Source: Croceivirga lutea (lineage in GTDB: Bacteria; Bacteroidota; Bacteroidia; Flavobacteriales; Flavobacteriaceae). From it: 64,000 nucleotides of DNA. Below are positions 45,561 to 55,363 of this stretch, in pieces. The DNA lies in contig NZ_JACJUK010000010.1 of assembly GCF_014235875.1 (NCBI RefSeq), positions 60,144 to 124,143 of the forward strand, read 5' to 3'. Every line of letters begins with the position of its first letter. Positions within the stretch are counted from its first letter, which is position 1. The translations under genes were made by a program, and so were the position numbers. A model generated the notes under the pieces. It was not told the origin of the DNA and did no database searches. It saw only the letters and a list, made by a program, of their open reading frames with translations.

Positions 45561-46767
45561 AAAGGGTAAAGCATATCTAATAATCGGCATTCTTGCGTTG
45601 GGACTTTTAGTTGTTTTTGAAAGTAACAAACCAAAAAATATAAATTGGTTTCCATCTTATGTATCTACCCACAAAATACCTTATGGCACAAAAGTTTTTA
45701 ATGATTTAAGTTCAAAATACTTTAAAGAGATTACCCAAGTTTACAAAACTCCTTATGAGTATTTATCTAATAACTCAGATGCCAAAGGCACCTATATTTT
45801 TATTAATGAAGAAGTAAGTTTCTCTGAAACAGATACTAATGAATTGTTACAATGGGTAGAAAATGGTAATCACTTATTTATAGCTTCAGAATACTTCGAT
45901 TATAAGTTTTTAGATACGTTAAACCTACAAACCTCATCTACCTACGACCCCTATTCCATAAATCCTAAGTTTACACATAAGTTGGTAAATTCTTCACTAG
46001 AAATAAAGCCAGTTACTTTTGAGAAAGACTATTATGCAACTACTTTTTCATCTATAGATACCTTAAAAACAGTGGTACTAGGTGAAGTTTCTGTAACAAA
46101 CGACAGTACTAAAATTAAAGAAAAAAGCATCAATATTATTCAACAAGAATTTGGTTCAGGAAAAATCACTTTATCTACCTTTCCTAAAGCCTTTACTAAC
46201 TATTTTATGTTGAAAGATGACAATAGGCACCTTACTTCTGGGGTGTTGGCCTATGCAAAAAATTCGGGAACGGTATTTATAGACAACCACTACAAATCTG
46301 GTAAAACCTTTCATACCTCACCTATGTATTTATTTTTAAATACCAAAGAACTAAAATGGGCGTATTACATAGTTTTAATAGGTGTTTTAGTGTACATCGT
46401 TTTTGAAGGCAAACGTAAACAAAGAGCTATTAAAGTGGTTCAGCCTTTAAAAAATCAAACACTAACGTTTACCAAAACCATTGCCGATATGTATTTTGAG
46501 AACAATCGACAAGGAGATATCGCCAAGCATAAAATTCAATATTTTCTAGATTACATACGTACTAAGTTTTACCTGTCTACAGAAATTATTGATGAAACTT
46601 TTTATGAAAATTTAGCTGCTAGAACTAACCATAACGTAGACCAGATAAAGGGTTTATTTAAAACCTTTGAAAGCATTCAAAAAACCACACATGTTACCAA
46701 TAATCAATTGGAACAACTCGATAAAAAAATTCAAAATTTTAAAGACAAAGTAAATGGAAAACAATGA
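45553..46767 (+). CDS. DUF4350 domain protein
   Basis: 404 residues. An N-terminal membrane helix (about 5-22) anchors a periplasmic DUF4350 domain (about 30-250; YGTKVFNDLSSKYF, GNHLFIASEYFDYKF). This is followed by a second helix (about 273-292) and a cytoplasmic C-terminal tail with coiled-coil character. The DUF4350 fold is related to GATase1-like modules seen in such clusters. Function unknown. It overlaps both neighbours (8 and 14 bases). Confidence 0.85.
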   Translation: MFKKGKAYLIIGILALGLLVVFESNKPKNINWFPSYVSTHKIPYGTKVFNDLSSKYFKEITQVYKTPYEYLSNNSDAKGTYIFINEEVSFSETDTNELLQWVENGNHLFIASEYFDYKFLDTLNLQTSSTYDPYSINPKFTHKLVNSSLEIKPVTFEKDYYATTFSSIDTLKTVVLGEVSVTNDSTKIKEKSINIIQQEFGSGKITLSTFPKAFTNYFMLKDDNRHLTSGVLAYAKNSGTVFIDNHYKSGKTFHTSPMYLFLNTKELKWAYYIVLIGVLVYIVFEGKRKQRAIKVVQPLKNQTLTFTKTIADMYFENNRQGDIAKHKIQYFLDYIRTKFYLSTEIIDETFYENLAARTNHNVDQIKGLFKTFESIQKTTHVTNNQLEQLDKKIQNFKDKVNGKQ

Positions 46768-47737
46768 TTTAAACTTTGATAGCCGCATACCCTTACAGGA
46801 ACTAAATGAAGCTGTTGAACAACTAAAAAGTGAACTTGCTAAGGTGATTATTGGGCAACAAAATTTTGTAGAACTATTAATTGTTTCGCTATTAGTTGAT
46901 GGTCATGTTTTAATTGAAGGTGTTCCCGGAATTGCTAAAACTATAACTGCAAAACTCTTTGCAAAAACACTTAAAACAAACTTTAGTCGCATACAGTTTA
47001 CACCAGATTTAATGCCAAGTGATATTTTAGGAACTTCTATTTTCAATGTAAAAGATTCTGATTTTGAGTTTAAAAAAGGGCCTATTTTCTCCAATATTAT
47101 TTTGATTGACGAGATAAACAGAGCGCCAGCAAAAACCCAAGCAGCACTTTTTGAAACTATGGAAGAACGCCAAGCAACCATTGACGGGCATACCTATAAA
47201 ATGGCTGCACCATTTATGGTTTTAGCCACGCAGAACCCAATTGAACAAGAAGGCACCTATGCATTGCCTGAAGCACAACTAGACCGTTTTTTATTTAAAA
47301 TAAAAGTAGGCTACCCAAGTGTTGAAGAAGAAGTTCTGATTATACAATCTCACCACGACCGTAAGGCTACTAAACCACAAGAACTCATCAAAGCTATTTT
47401 GCAACCAAAAAAATTACAAGAGTTTAAAAACAATGTTCATGATGTTTTGGTTGAAGAAAAAATTGTTAAGTACATAGCTGAAATTATTGCCAAAACAAGA
47501 AATCATCCGCATTTATATTTAGGTGCTTCGCCTAGAGCTTCTATTGCAACCTTACAAGCAGCTAAGGCTTTTGCAGCAATTAGCGGTAGAGATTTTGTAA
47601 TACCAGAAGATGTAAAAAAGGCGTTAACACCAATCTTAAATCATAGAATAATTCTCACTCCAGAAAGAGAGATGGAAGGTATGACCACTGAAACTGTAAT
47701 AGCAATGATAGTAGAATCAGTAGAAATACCACGTTAA
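46754..47737 (+). CDS. MoxR-family AAA+ ATPase
   Basis: 327 residues. Walker A GVPGIAKT is at residues 56-63, Walker B IILIDEINRAP near 115-125, and sensor 1 in MVLATQNPIEQEGTY. This is the APE2220/MoxR proper type of AAA+ chaperone-like ATPase. Members mature or activate partner proteins, often with VWA or DUF58 domains. Here the DUF58 partner follows directly (TAATG overlap). No VWA protein is in the window after it, unlike the longer batI-type cluster. Confidence 0.93.
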   Translation: MENNDLNFDSRIPLQELNEAVEQLKSELAKVIIGQQNFVELLIVSLLVDGHVLIEGVPGIAKTITAKLFAKTLKTNFSRIQFTPDLMPSDILGTSIFNVKDSDFEFKKGPIFSNIILIDEINRAPAKTQAALFETMEERQATIDGHTYKMAAPFMVLATQNPIEQEGTYALPEAQLDRFLFKIKVGYPSVEEEVLIIQSHHDRKATKPQELIKAILQPKKLQEFKNNVHDVLVEEKIVKYIAEIIAKTRNHPHLYLGASPRASIATLQAAKAFAAISGRDFVIPEDVKKALTPILNHRIILTPEREMEGMTTETVIAMIVESVEIPR

Positions 47738-49068
47738 TGCAATTTTTAAAGTCGCTTTACATACACAATCGTTTTTTCTGGTACATTGCCATATTGGCAA
47801 GTGGCTTCGTGCTTTCGTACTGGTTAAAATGGTTGTATCCGTTTTGCTGGATTTTAACTTTTGTATTACTGACTTTATTTTTCTTAGATATATACTTTTT
47901 ATATCGGTATAAAAACGCAATTTCAGCAACTAGAGATTTACCTCAAAAATTATCTAATAGTGACTATAATACACTACGTATTCTTTTTAAATCTAAATAT
48001 CCATTTAAGACAGAAATTGAGCTGATAGATGAACTACCAGAACAATTTCAAAAAAGAGATTTTTACCATAAAGCCAAAGTTTTAAGAAATCAAGAACACG
48101 TTTTTGAATATGCTGTAAGACCTGTAGAACGGGGTGAGTATGTGTTTGGGAACCTAAATGTTTACGCATCTAGCCCTTTACAATTTGTTAAGCGCAGATA
48201 CAAATTTGAAAAAGATACTATGGTTCCTGTTTACCCCAGTATTATTCAAATGCAACAGTACGACTTTTTAGCCATAAGCAACAAATTGACCGAATTAGGG
48301 CTAAAAAAAATAAGGCGTATTGGTCATACGCAAGAATTTGAACAAATAAAAGAGTATGTAGTTGGTGATGATTTTAGAACAATAAACTGGAAAGCAACCG
48401 CAAAGAAAAACCAGTTAATGGTAAACCAATATCAAGATGAAAAATCACAACCCATATATTCTATCATAGATATTGGAAGGGTAATGAAAATGCCCTTTAA
48501 TGGTCTTAAATTACTAGATTATGCTATAAATTCCACGCTAGCTTTTTCTAATGTAGCTTTAAAACGAAATGATAAAACAGGTATGCTTACTTTTTCAAAA
48601 AAAGTAGCAAATTTTGTTCCTGCCGTTCAAAAACTAACCCATCTAAATACCATTTTAGAAACGCTCTACAATATTGATACAGATTTTAGTGATGCCGATT
48701 TTGGGCAACTTTACGCACACGCCAAACGTAAAATTAATCACAGAAGCCTACTATTACTCTACACCAATTTTGAACACCCATCTGCCTTAAAACGGCAACT
48801 ACCGTATTTATTAGCGTTGGCCAAACAACACGTTTTGGTTGTCATCTTTTTTGAAAATACAGAATTAGAAACTTTGGTTACAGAAAATGCAGAAGACCTG
48901 CAAAGTATCTATCATAAAACCATTGCAGAAAAATTTATTTTAGAGAAAAGAGTAATGCAGAAAGAGTTACAACAATATGGTATACAAACAATTCTTACCA
49001 AACCAGAAGAGCTTACCATAAATACAATTAACAAGTATCTCGAAATAAAAGCACGCGGGTTGTTATAA
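47737..49068 (+). CDS. DUF58 domain protein
   Basis: 443 residues. Two membrane helices at about 12-50 (FFWYIAILASGFVLSYWL and FCWILTFVLLTLFFLDIYFL) are followed by a soluble part with the DUF58 core (GDDFRTINWKATAKKNQLMV) and a VWA-like C-terminal region. DUF58 proteins are typical MoxR partners of unknown exact role in envelope processes. It ends the operon beginning at 42971; the next gene starts 44 bases later. Confidence 0.9.
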   Translation: MQFLKSLYIHNRFFWYIAILASGFVLSYWLKWLYPFCWILTFVLLTLFFLDIYFLYRYKNAISATRDLPQKLSNSDYNTLRILFKSKYPFKTEIELIDELPEQFQKRDFYHKAKVLRNQEHVFEYAVRPVERGEYVFGNLNVYASSPLQFVKRRYKFEKDTMVPVYPSIIQMQQYDFLAISNKLTELGLKKIRRIGHTQEFEQIKEYVVGDDFRTINWKATAKKNQLMVNQYQDEKSQPIYSIIDIGRVMKMPFNGLKLLDYAINSTLAFSNVALKRNDKTGMLTFSKKVANFVPAVQKLTHLNTILETLYNIDTDFSDADFGQLYAHAKRKINHRSLLLLYTNFEHPSALKRQLPYLLALAKQHVLVVIFFENTELETLVTENAEDLQSIYHKTIAEKFILEKRVMQKELQQYGIQTILTKPEELTINTINKYLEIKARGLL

Positions 49069-49112
49069 TTTTTTTATCTTCTTGTTTGTAACTGAAGACA
49101 AACTAATCCATC

Positions 49113-52100
49113 ATGCTTAAAAAACCGTTGCTCATTATTTTGAGCGTACTATTTGGTGTGCTCACTTCTTGCTCATCAAATCCTGAAAAACCATTAGAAA
49201 CTCCTCTGGTGGTAAATTTAGACGAAGCGTATTTGCAACAAAAAGTAACTGAAGCCCAAAACATTGGCAGTATTAAAATTGCTGAAGGTTTAAAATTAGA
49301 CCTATGGGCACCAGATACTTTAGCTCCAGACCCTATTGCCATGGATATGGATGCCCAAGGAAATTTATACTTTACTAGGGCTGTACGGCCAAAAAATTCA
49401 GAGTTTGATATTAGAGGTTATCGTCATTGGATGACCAGTTCTATAAGTTTTACAGATGTTGAAGAACGTAGAGCTTTTCTACATGAAACATTTGCACCAG
49501 AATTAAGTGATGAAAATTCTTGGTTAGCCGATTTAAATGAAGATGGCAGTCATGATTGGAAAGATTTAGCGGTAGAAAAAGATGAAGTATGGAAACTAGA
49601 AGATAAAGATGGTGACGGCCTCGCAGAAAAGGCAACGCGAGTGGTCCAAGATTTTAATACCGAAGTTTCAGATGTTGCTAACGCTATATTAATTGATGGC
49701 GAGAACTTGTATGTGGGTATAGCACCAGATATGTGGCAATTAAAAGATACGAATGGTGATGAGGTTTTTGAAACTAAAAAATCTCTAGCAACAGGGTTTG
49801 GCGTTCACATTGGTTTTGGCGGCCATGGCATGTCTGGGGCAATAATGGGTCCAGATGGCAAACTATATTGGGGTATTGGAGATATCGGTGCTAACATTAC
49901 AGATAACGCCGGAAATAATTACCCCTACCCCAACGAAGGCGTTATTGTTCGTTGCAATCCAGATGGTTCTGATTTTGAAGTTTACGCAAGTGGATTACGA
50001 AACACACATGAGTTTGTTTTTGACACCTACGGTAATTTAATTTCATCTGATAATGATGGTGACCATCAAGGTGAAAGTGAACGCTTAGTACATATAGTTG
50101 AAGGTTCAGATGCTGGATGGCGTTCAAATTGGCAATACGGTAAATACACAGACCCTTTAAACAATGGCTATAATGTTTGGATGGATGAGAAACTCTACAT
50201 ACCAAGATGGCAAGGCCAAGCAAGTCATATAATTCCGCCTATAATGAATTACCATAATGGCCCAACGGGAATGTTATTTAATCCCGGTACAGCCTTAGGC
50301 TCAAGATTTACCAACAAATTCTTTTTAGTAGAATTTGTTGGTGACCCTTCTATATCTCATATCTGGTCTTTTGACTTAAAACCAAAAGGGGCATCTTTTG
50401 AGTTAAATTCAGAAGAAGATTTAGTCAGTGGTATTTTACCTACGGGTATGCAATTTGGTCCAGATGGTGCACTTTACGCAACTGATTGGTTAACAGGCTG
50501 GGGACCTAAAAATGCCGGTAGAGTTTGGAAAATAGACGTTACCGAAGCTGAGAATGATTTAAGTTCGGAGCGTGAGGAAACCAAAAAGTGGCTACAGTCT
50601 AATTTTGAAGATTTAAATAATGATGAGTTAATTTCACTTTTGTCTTACCCAGATATGCGTGTACGACAAAAAGCACAATTTGAACTTGCCAAGAGCACCT
50701 TTTGGGGGTATCGCAAACTTAAAGAAGTGGCTAAAAATCAACGTAACCCAATTCCAAGAATTCATGCTATTTGGGGTATTGGTCAAATTGCTGCTAAAGC
50801 TAATTCTAAGGCAGATGTTTTGGTTGATTTATTAAATGATAGTGACAAAGAAATCGTAGCCCAAAGTTTAAAAGTTCTTGGTGACGTTCGCAACGCTGTA
50901 GGTGAAAAAACAATGATTTCCCTCTTAAAATCAGAAGAGCCAAGAATTCAGTTTTTTGCAGCACAGGCCTTAGGTAGAATAAAAAGTGAAAAAGCAATTC
51001 AACCACTTTTAGATGTAATTGCTCAAAACGCGGATAACGATTTATACATAAGACATGCAGCGGTTTTAGCATTATCTAGAATAGGAAAAGAAGCGCCATT
51101 GATGGCATTGGCAAATGCTGATAATCGTTCTTTACGAATAGCTGCGGTTCTCACATTAAGAAGATTAAAAAGTGAAAAGGTAGCACTCTTTTTAAATGAT
51201 GCTGATGAATTAATTGTTGCTGACGCTGCTAGAGCAATAAATGATGATACGTCAATAGAAAAGGCCTTACCAGCTCTTGCTAGCATCTTAAATACTACAA
51301 AATTTAAATCTGAACCAATTCTCCGAAGAGCTATTAATGCTGCCTTACGGGTTGGTGGTGAAGACCAAATGAAAGGGTTAATCACTTTTGCAAAAAACAC
51401 CAACAATCCTTCAGTTTTAAGAGGAGAAGCTTTAGCCGCATTAAGTACCTGGATGGCACCATCCTTAATGGACCGCGTTGACGGTAGATATCGCGGAGCA
51501 GTTGAAAGAGCTATTGAACCAGTGCAGCAAATGGTGAATGCTGATATTGAGGAGCTATTAAATGAAGAAGATTCTAACGTATTAGAAGGGGCTATTAAAC
51601 TGTTGGCTGCTTTACAATTAAAAGGTCATGAGGCAAGATTAGTTCAAATACTAAACGCCAACACAGCTTCTGGTGCAAAATCTGAAGCGCTTAAAGCCTT
51701 GGGCAGCTTAGCCTACCCAAATCTTGCTAAAGTTATGAAAACGGGCATGGCAGATAAAAATGAACAAGTTAGAAGAACCGCTATTGGATTATTAAGTGAA
51801 TTAGATATTGCTAAAGAAGATTTACCTGGAGTAGTAAATCCAATTTTTGAAAAAGGTGGTGCTAATGAACAACAAGCTATTTTGGCGGTATTAGCCGAAA
51901 TGCCAAAAGAAAATTCAGAAGTAGTATTGGGTAGTATTTTATCAAAAGCTGCCAGAGGGCAAGTTAATGATGCGGCCATGCTCGATTTAATAGAAGCTGC
52001 CGAACAACATGGCGGAGAGGCTTTAAACACTAAATTAGCTCTATTAAAAGCCAAAGGCTACGGAACAGAGAGTTATACTGAAACCCTTTACGGTGGTAAC

Positions 52101-52523
52101 TGGTGGGCAGGGCAATCAGTTTTTGTGAGTAATTCCACCGCTCAGTGTGTGCGTTGCCATGCACTAAAAGGTTCTGGCGGTAAAGTTGGTCCACCTATGG
52201 ATAATATTGGAAATGTACTTACCCGAGAACAAATTTTAGAGTCGCTAATAGAACCATCTAAACGTTTAGCACCTGGCTACGGCAGTGTAAAACTAACACT
52301 AACCAACGGGCAAGAGGTAAATGGACTTTTAATCGAAGAAAATGCCAAAGAATTGATTCTAAGAACAAATGAAGCGGAACCGTTAAAAGTTGCGCATTCT
52401 AGAATACAGAACAGAACTAATATGCCATCTGGTATGCCTCCTATGGGTAAAATGATAACTAAAAGAGAGCTTAGAGATTTAATTCAATTTTTAAGTAGTC
52501 TAAAAACTAAAGAAGGGGCTTAA
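49113..52523 (+). CDS. Lipoprotein with dehydrogenase propeller, HEAT repeats and cytochrome c domain
   Basis: 1136 residues. The lipoprotein signal ends at Cys20 (VLTSC). A glucose/sorbosone dehydrogenase-like propeller (about 50-480; PDPIAMDMDAQGNLYFT, FGPDGALYATDW) is followed by a long helical HEAT-like region (about 490-970) and a C-terminal cytochrome c domain with CVRCH at residues 1012-1016 and a methionine-rich end (MPSGMPPMGKM). This is the architecture called the PVC-type heme-binding CxxCH protein. It probably oxidises a substrate in the periplasm; the substrate is unknown. Its stop overlaps the convergent gene by 4 bases (TTAA). Confidence 0.92.
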   Translation: MLKKPLLIILSVLFGVLTSCSSNPEKPLETPLVVNLDEAYLQQKVTEAQNIGSIKIAEGLKLDLWAPDTLAPDPIAMDMDAQGNLYFTRAVRPKNSEFDIRGYRHWMTSSISFTDVEERRAFLHETFAPELSDENSWLADLNEDGSHDWKDLAVEKDEVWKLEDKDGDGLAEKATRVVQDFNTEVSDVANAILIDGENLYVGIAPDMWQLKDTNGDEVFETKKSLATGFGVHIGFGGHGMSGAIMGPDGKLYWGIGDIGANITDNAGNNYPYPNEGVIVRCNPDGSDFEVYASGLRNTHEFVFDTYGNLISSDNDGDHQGESERLVHIVEGSDAGWRSNWQYGKYTDPLNNGYNVWMDEKLYIPRWQGQASHIIPPIMNYHNGPTGMLFNPGTALGSRFTNKFFLVEFVGDPSISHIWSFDLKPKGASFELNSEEDLVSGILPTGMQFGPDGALYATDWLTGWGPKNAGRVWKIDVTEAENDLSSEREETKKWLQSNFEDLNNDELISLLSYPDMRVRQKAQFELAKSTFWGYRKLKEVAKNQRNPIPRIHAIWGIGQIAAKANSKADVLVDLLNDSDKEIVAQSLKVLGDVRNAVGEKTMISLLKSEEPRIQFFAAQALGRIKSEKAIQPLLDVIAQNADNDLYIRHAAVLALSRIGKEAPLMALANADNRSLRIAAVLTLRRLKSEKVALFLNDADELIVADAARAINDDTSIEKALPALASILNTTKFKSEPILRRAINAALRVGGEDQMKGLITFAKNTNNPSVLRGEALAALSTWMAPSLMDRVDGRYRGAVERAIEPVQQMVNADIEELLNEEDSNVLEGAIKLLAALQLKGHEARLVQILNANTASGAKSEALKALGSLAYPNLAKVMKTGMADKNEQVRRTAIGLLSELDIAKEDLPGVVNPIFEKGGANEQQAILAVLAEMPKENSEVVLGSILSKAARGQVNDAAMLDLIEAAEQHGGEALNTKLALLKAKGYGTESYTETLYGGNWWAGQSVFVSNSTAQCVRCHALKGSGGKVGPPMDNIGNVLTREQILESLIEPSKRLAPGYGSVKLTLTNGQEVNGLLIEENAKELILRTNEAEPLKVAHSRIQNRTNMPSGMPPMGKMITKRELRDLIQFLSSLKTKEGA

Positions 52524-52987
52524 TCCCATAAATCAGGAATGGCTAAAGAAGACAAAGCTGGTAATTCTTGATTAGATAAATTTCTAAACGAATACATATT
52601 TTCATCTAAAACGACCAAAGCAGTACCTTCCTGTTTTGGTCTTTTTTTTGTGTGAGCAGCATTAAATAACTCAATATTTACGGTAAAACTTAACCCACCT
52701 ATGACAGTTGTAAGTACATCATTATTACTCCAACCTGTACCCCCATCACGGCTATCAAAAACTTCTTTACCTAATCCTGCAATTGCACTACCCCCTATTG
52801 CTCCTAAAATTCTATATAATCTTTGGTTACCTGTAAACTCACAAAGTAGTTCACTACCAGTTGCAGCAGCTAGATTACCTGCAACGGAATGTAATTCTAC
52901 ATCTCTAGGTGAAAATGTATATCTGTTGGTTTGCCCATAAACAATACCAACTAGTAGAAAAAAAATATGAGGTAAAAATCTTTTCAA
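52520..52987 (-). CDS. Small exported glycine-rich protein
   Basis: 155 residues with a signal peptide (FLPHIFFLLVGIVYGQ) and a Gly/Ala-rich segment (ILGAIGGSAIAGLGKEVFDS) followed by GGTGWSNNDVLTTVIGG. The pattern resembles YfiM/DUF2279-type small envelope proteins, but the match is weak and no function can be given. It is a single gene on the minus strand between two convergent or tandem neighbours. Confidence 0.7.
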   Translation of the reverse strand: MKRFLPHIFFLLVGIVYGQTNRYTFSPRDVELHSVAGNLAAATGSELLCEFTGNQRLYRILGAIGGSAIAGLGKEVFDSRDGGTGWSNNDVLTTVIGGLSFTVNIELFNAAHTKKRPKQEGTALVVLDENMYSFRNLSNQELPALSSLAIPDLWD

Positions 52988-53055
52988 TCTATCTAAATTA
53001 AAATCACTTTCAATTACCTAACGATTAAAACAGGTATTTTGTTTTAAAATTATAG

Positions 53056-53991
53056 CTATTTCAATACTGCCTTTGACGATTCAAACTCCTCCATAAGTTC
53101 TGAGACAACAGCTGCAGCAGGCTTAATTTCAGAAATCATAGCCGAAACCTGACCTATTTCTAATTCACCTTCATCCATATCACCCTCAAACATTCCTCTT
53201 TTTGCACGTGCCCGCCCTAATAGTTTTTTTAACTCGTCTACCGTAGCACATTTCTCATAAGCCGCTTGAACATCAGTATAAAACTTATTTTTTAGCAGTC
53301 TAACTGGAGCTAATTCTTTTAACGTAAGATGGGTGTCACCTTCATTAGCATTCAATACTGCTTCTTTAAATAATAAATGTGATGAAGCCTCTGGTGTGGC
53401 AACAAATCTACTACCCACTTGAACGCCGTCTGCACCTAATACCATGGCTGCAAGCATTTGTTTTCCGTTGGCAATACCACCAGCAGCTATTAAGGGTATT
53501 TGAATATTTTCTTTTACTAAAGGAATAAGAACCATGGTTGTGGTTTCATCTCTACCGTTATGTCCGCCAGCTTCAAAACCTTCTGCAACAACTGCATCTA
53601 CTCCTGCATTTTGTGCCTTTAAAGCAAATTTTAAACTGCTTACTACATGTACTACAGTGATACCATGTTTTTTAAAATAAGGTGTCCATACTTTTGGATT
53701 ACCCGCAGAAGTGAATACAATCTTTACTCCTTCATCCACAATAATCTTCATGATTTCTTCTAAATCAGGATAAAGCATAGGTACATTAACACCAAAAGGT
53801 TTGTCTGTGGCTTTTTTACATTTTTGAATATGTTCTCTAAGCACCTCTGGATACATGCTTGCGGCCCCTATTAGGCCTAATCCTCCAGCATTAGATACTG
53901 CAGCTGCTAAACGCCAACCGCTAGCCCAAATCATTCCTCCCTGAATAATAGGGTATTTAATATTGAAAAGTTCTTGAATCTTAGTTGTCAT
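53056..53991 (-). CDS. Nitronate monooxygenase-like FMN oxidoreductase
   Basis: 311-residue TIM-barrel FMN protein of the 2-nitropropane dioxygenase/NMO family. N-terminal YPIIQGGMIWASGWRLAAAVS, the GFEAGGHNGR segment with the catalytic His, and the FMN phosphate-binding part AAGGIANGKQMLAAMVLGADG fit the class. It oxidises alkyl nitronates, probably as detoxification; some relatives are FabK-like enoyl reductases, which cannot be excluded. It starts 1 base after the mnmA stop, so the two are likely one transcript. Confidence 0.88.
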   Translation of the reverse strand: MTTKIQELFNIKYPIIQGGMIWASGWRLAAAVSNAGGLGLIGAASMYPEVLREHIQKCKKATDKPFGVNVPMLYPDLEEIMKIIVDEGVKIVFTSAGNPKVWTPYFKKHGITVVHVVSSLKFALKAQNAGVDAVVAEGFEAGGHNGRDETTTMVLIPLVKENIQIPLIAAGGIANGKQMLAAMVLGADGVQVGSRFVATPEASSHLLFKEAVLNANEGDTHLTLKELAPVRLLKNKFYTDVQAAYEKCATVDELKKLLGRARAKRGMFEGDMDEGELEIGQVSAMISEIKPAAAVVSELMEEFESSKAVLK

Positions 53992-53992
53992 A

Positions 53993-55183
53993 TTATGAAA
54001 TTACTCCAGAACCCAAAAGTTCATCACCATTATACCAGGCAACAAATTGACCTTCAGCAATTGCAGACTGCTTTTCTTCAAAATCAACAAAGAGCCCGCC
54101 AGACACTTTGTATAGCGTGGCTTTTTGTAAAGGTTGACGATACCGAATACGCGCCATTACCTGCATATGCTCATCAATTGCCAAGGTTAAATCTGTGCGT
54201 ATCCAATGTAATTCATCATCATTTACAAACAAGGTTTTTCTGTATAATCCAGGATGGTTTTTACCTTGACCTGTGTATATTATATTCTCATCAACATTAG
54301 TTTCAATAACAAATAAAGGTTCTTTAGTTCCACCAACATCTAAACCTTTACGTTGGCCTATTGTAAAATAATGAGCACCTTGATGCTCACCAACCACCTT
54401 ACCATCTGTTAAAGAATAGTGTGGTTTTTCAGCGTTATTAACCAGTTCTTCTAGTTTTGTATCATAAGAATTTGATTGATTTTGATATTGAGCAATATCA
54501 CTATCAACTTCTACAATAACGCCCTTTTTAGGTTTCAATTTTTGCTGTAAAAAATCAGGTAATCGAACTTTACCAATAAAACAAAGGCCTTGAGAATCTC
54601 TTTTCTCGGCAGTAATTAAATTTTGTTCTGCAGCAATTTTTCGCACCTCTGGTTTGGTGAGTTCTCCAACTGGAAAAAGTGCTTTTGAAAGCTGTTCTTG
54701 TGAAACTTGACATAAAAAATAAGACTGGTCTTTATTACCGTCTACTCCTGCCAGTAATTGATACGTTTTAGTTCCGTCAGCATTTTCTAGTATTCCTTTT
54801 CTGCAATAATGCCCCGTAGCCACATAGTCTGCCCCTAAATCCATTGCTATTTTAAGAAAAACATCAAACTTTATTTCTCTATTGCAAAGTACATCAGGAT
54901 TGGGAGTTCTACCTTTTTCATATTCATTAAACATATAGTCCACAATACGCTCTTTGTATTGCTTACTTAAATCAACAGTTTGAAAAGGTATCCCTAATTT
55001 CTCAGCCACTAAAAGCGCATCATTACTATCTTCTAACCAAGGACATTCATCTGATATGGTTACAGAATCATCATGCCAATTTTTCATAAAAAGACCAATA
55101 ACCTCATAACCTTGTTGCAACAATAAATAAGCTGCCACACTAGAATCAACACCACCAGAAAGTCCAACTACAACTTTTTTCAT
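53993..55183 (-). CDS. mnmA: tRNA-specific 2-thiouridylase MnmA
   Basis: 396 residues from ATG 55183; an upstream in-frame TTG (55204) is unlikely. It installs the 2-thio group on U34 of Glu, Gln and Lys tRNAs. The PP-loop SGGVDSS is at residues 9-15, and the two catalytic cysteines are Cys100 ([11 protein letters not shown]) and Cys201 ([11 protein letters not shown]). The C-terminal barrel domain is complete. It heads a two-gene unit with the nitronate monooxygenase. A TAATTTTG box at 55202-55209 might serve as its -7 element. Confidence 0.96.
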   Translation of the reverse strand: MKKVVVGLSGGVDSSVAAYLLLQQGYEVIGLFMKNWHDDSVTISDECPWLEDSNDALLVAEKLGIPFQTVDLSKQYKERIVDYMFNEYEKGRTPNPDVLCNREIKFDVFLKIAMDLGADYVATGHYCRKGILENADGTKTYQLLAGVDGNKDQSYFLCQVSQEQLSKALFPVGELTKPEVRKIAAEQNLITAEKRDSQGLCFIGKVRLPDFLQQKLKPKKGVIVEVDSDIAQYQNQSNSYDTKLEELVNNAEKPHYSLTDGKVVGEHQGAHYFTIGQRKGLDVGGTKEPLFVIETNVDENIIYTGQGKNHPGLYRKTLFVNDDELHWIRTDLTLAIDEHMQVMARIRYRQPLQKATLYKVSGGLFVDFEEKQSAIAEGQFVAWYNGDELLGSGVIS

Positions 55184-55363
55184 AACATCTGTAAAGTCGT
55201 GCAAAATTACAAAACCTTGCGTTGCCGTTTATTAAAACTAAGAGCCATGATTCTTACGAAAGTTTAATAGCTACATAACAAATACTTAAAGATGCAAATC
55301 AAATATTTTAAGCTTTAAGAATTAATTTCAAAAACTTAAATACGAAACCAAAAAACTTTGAAA

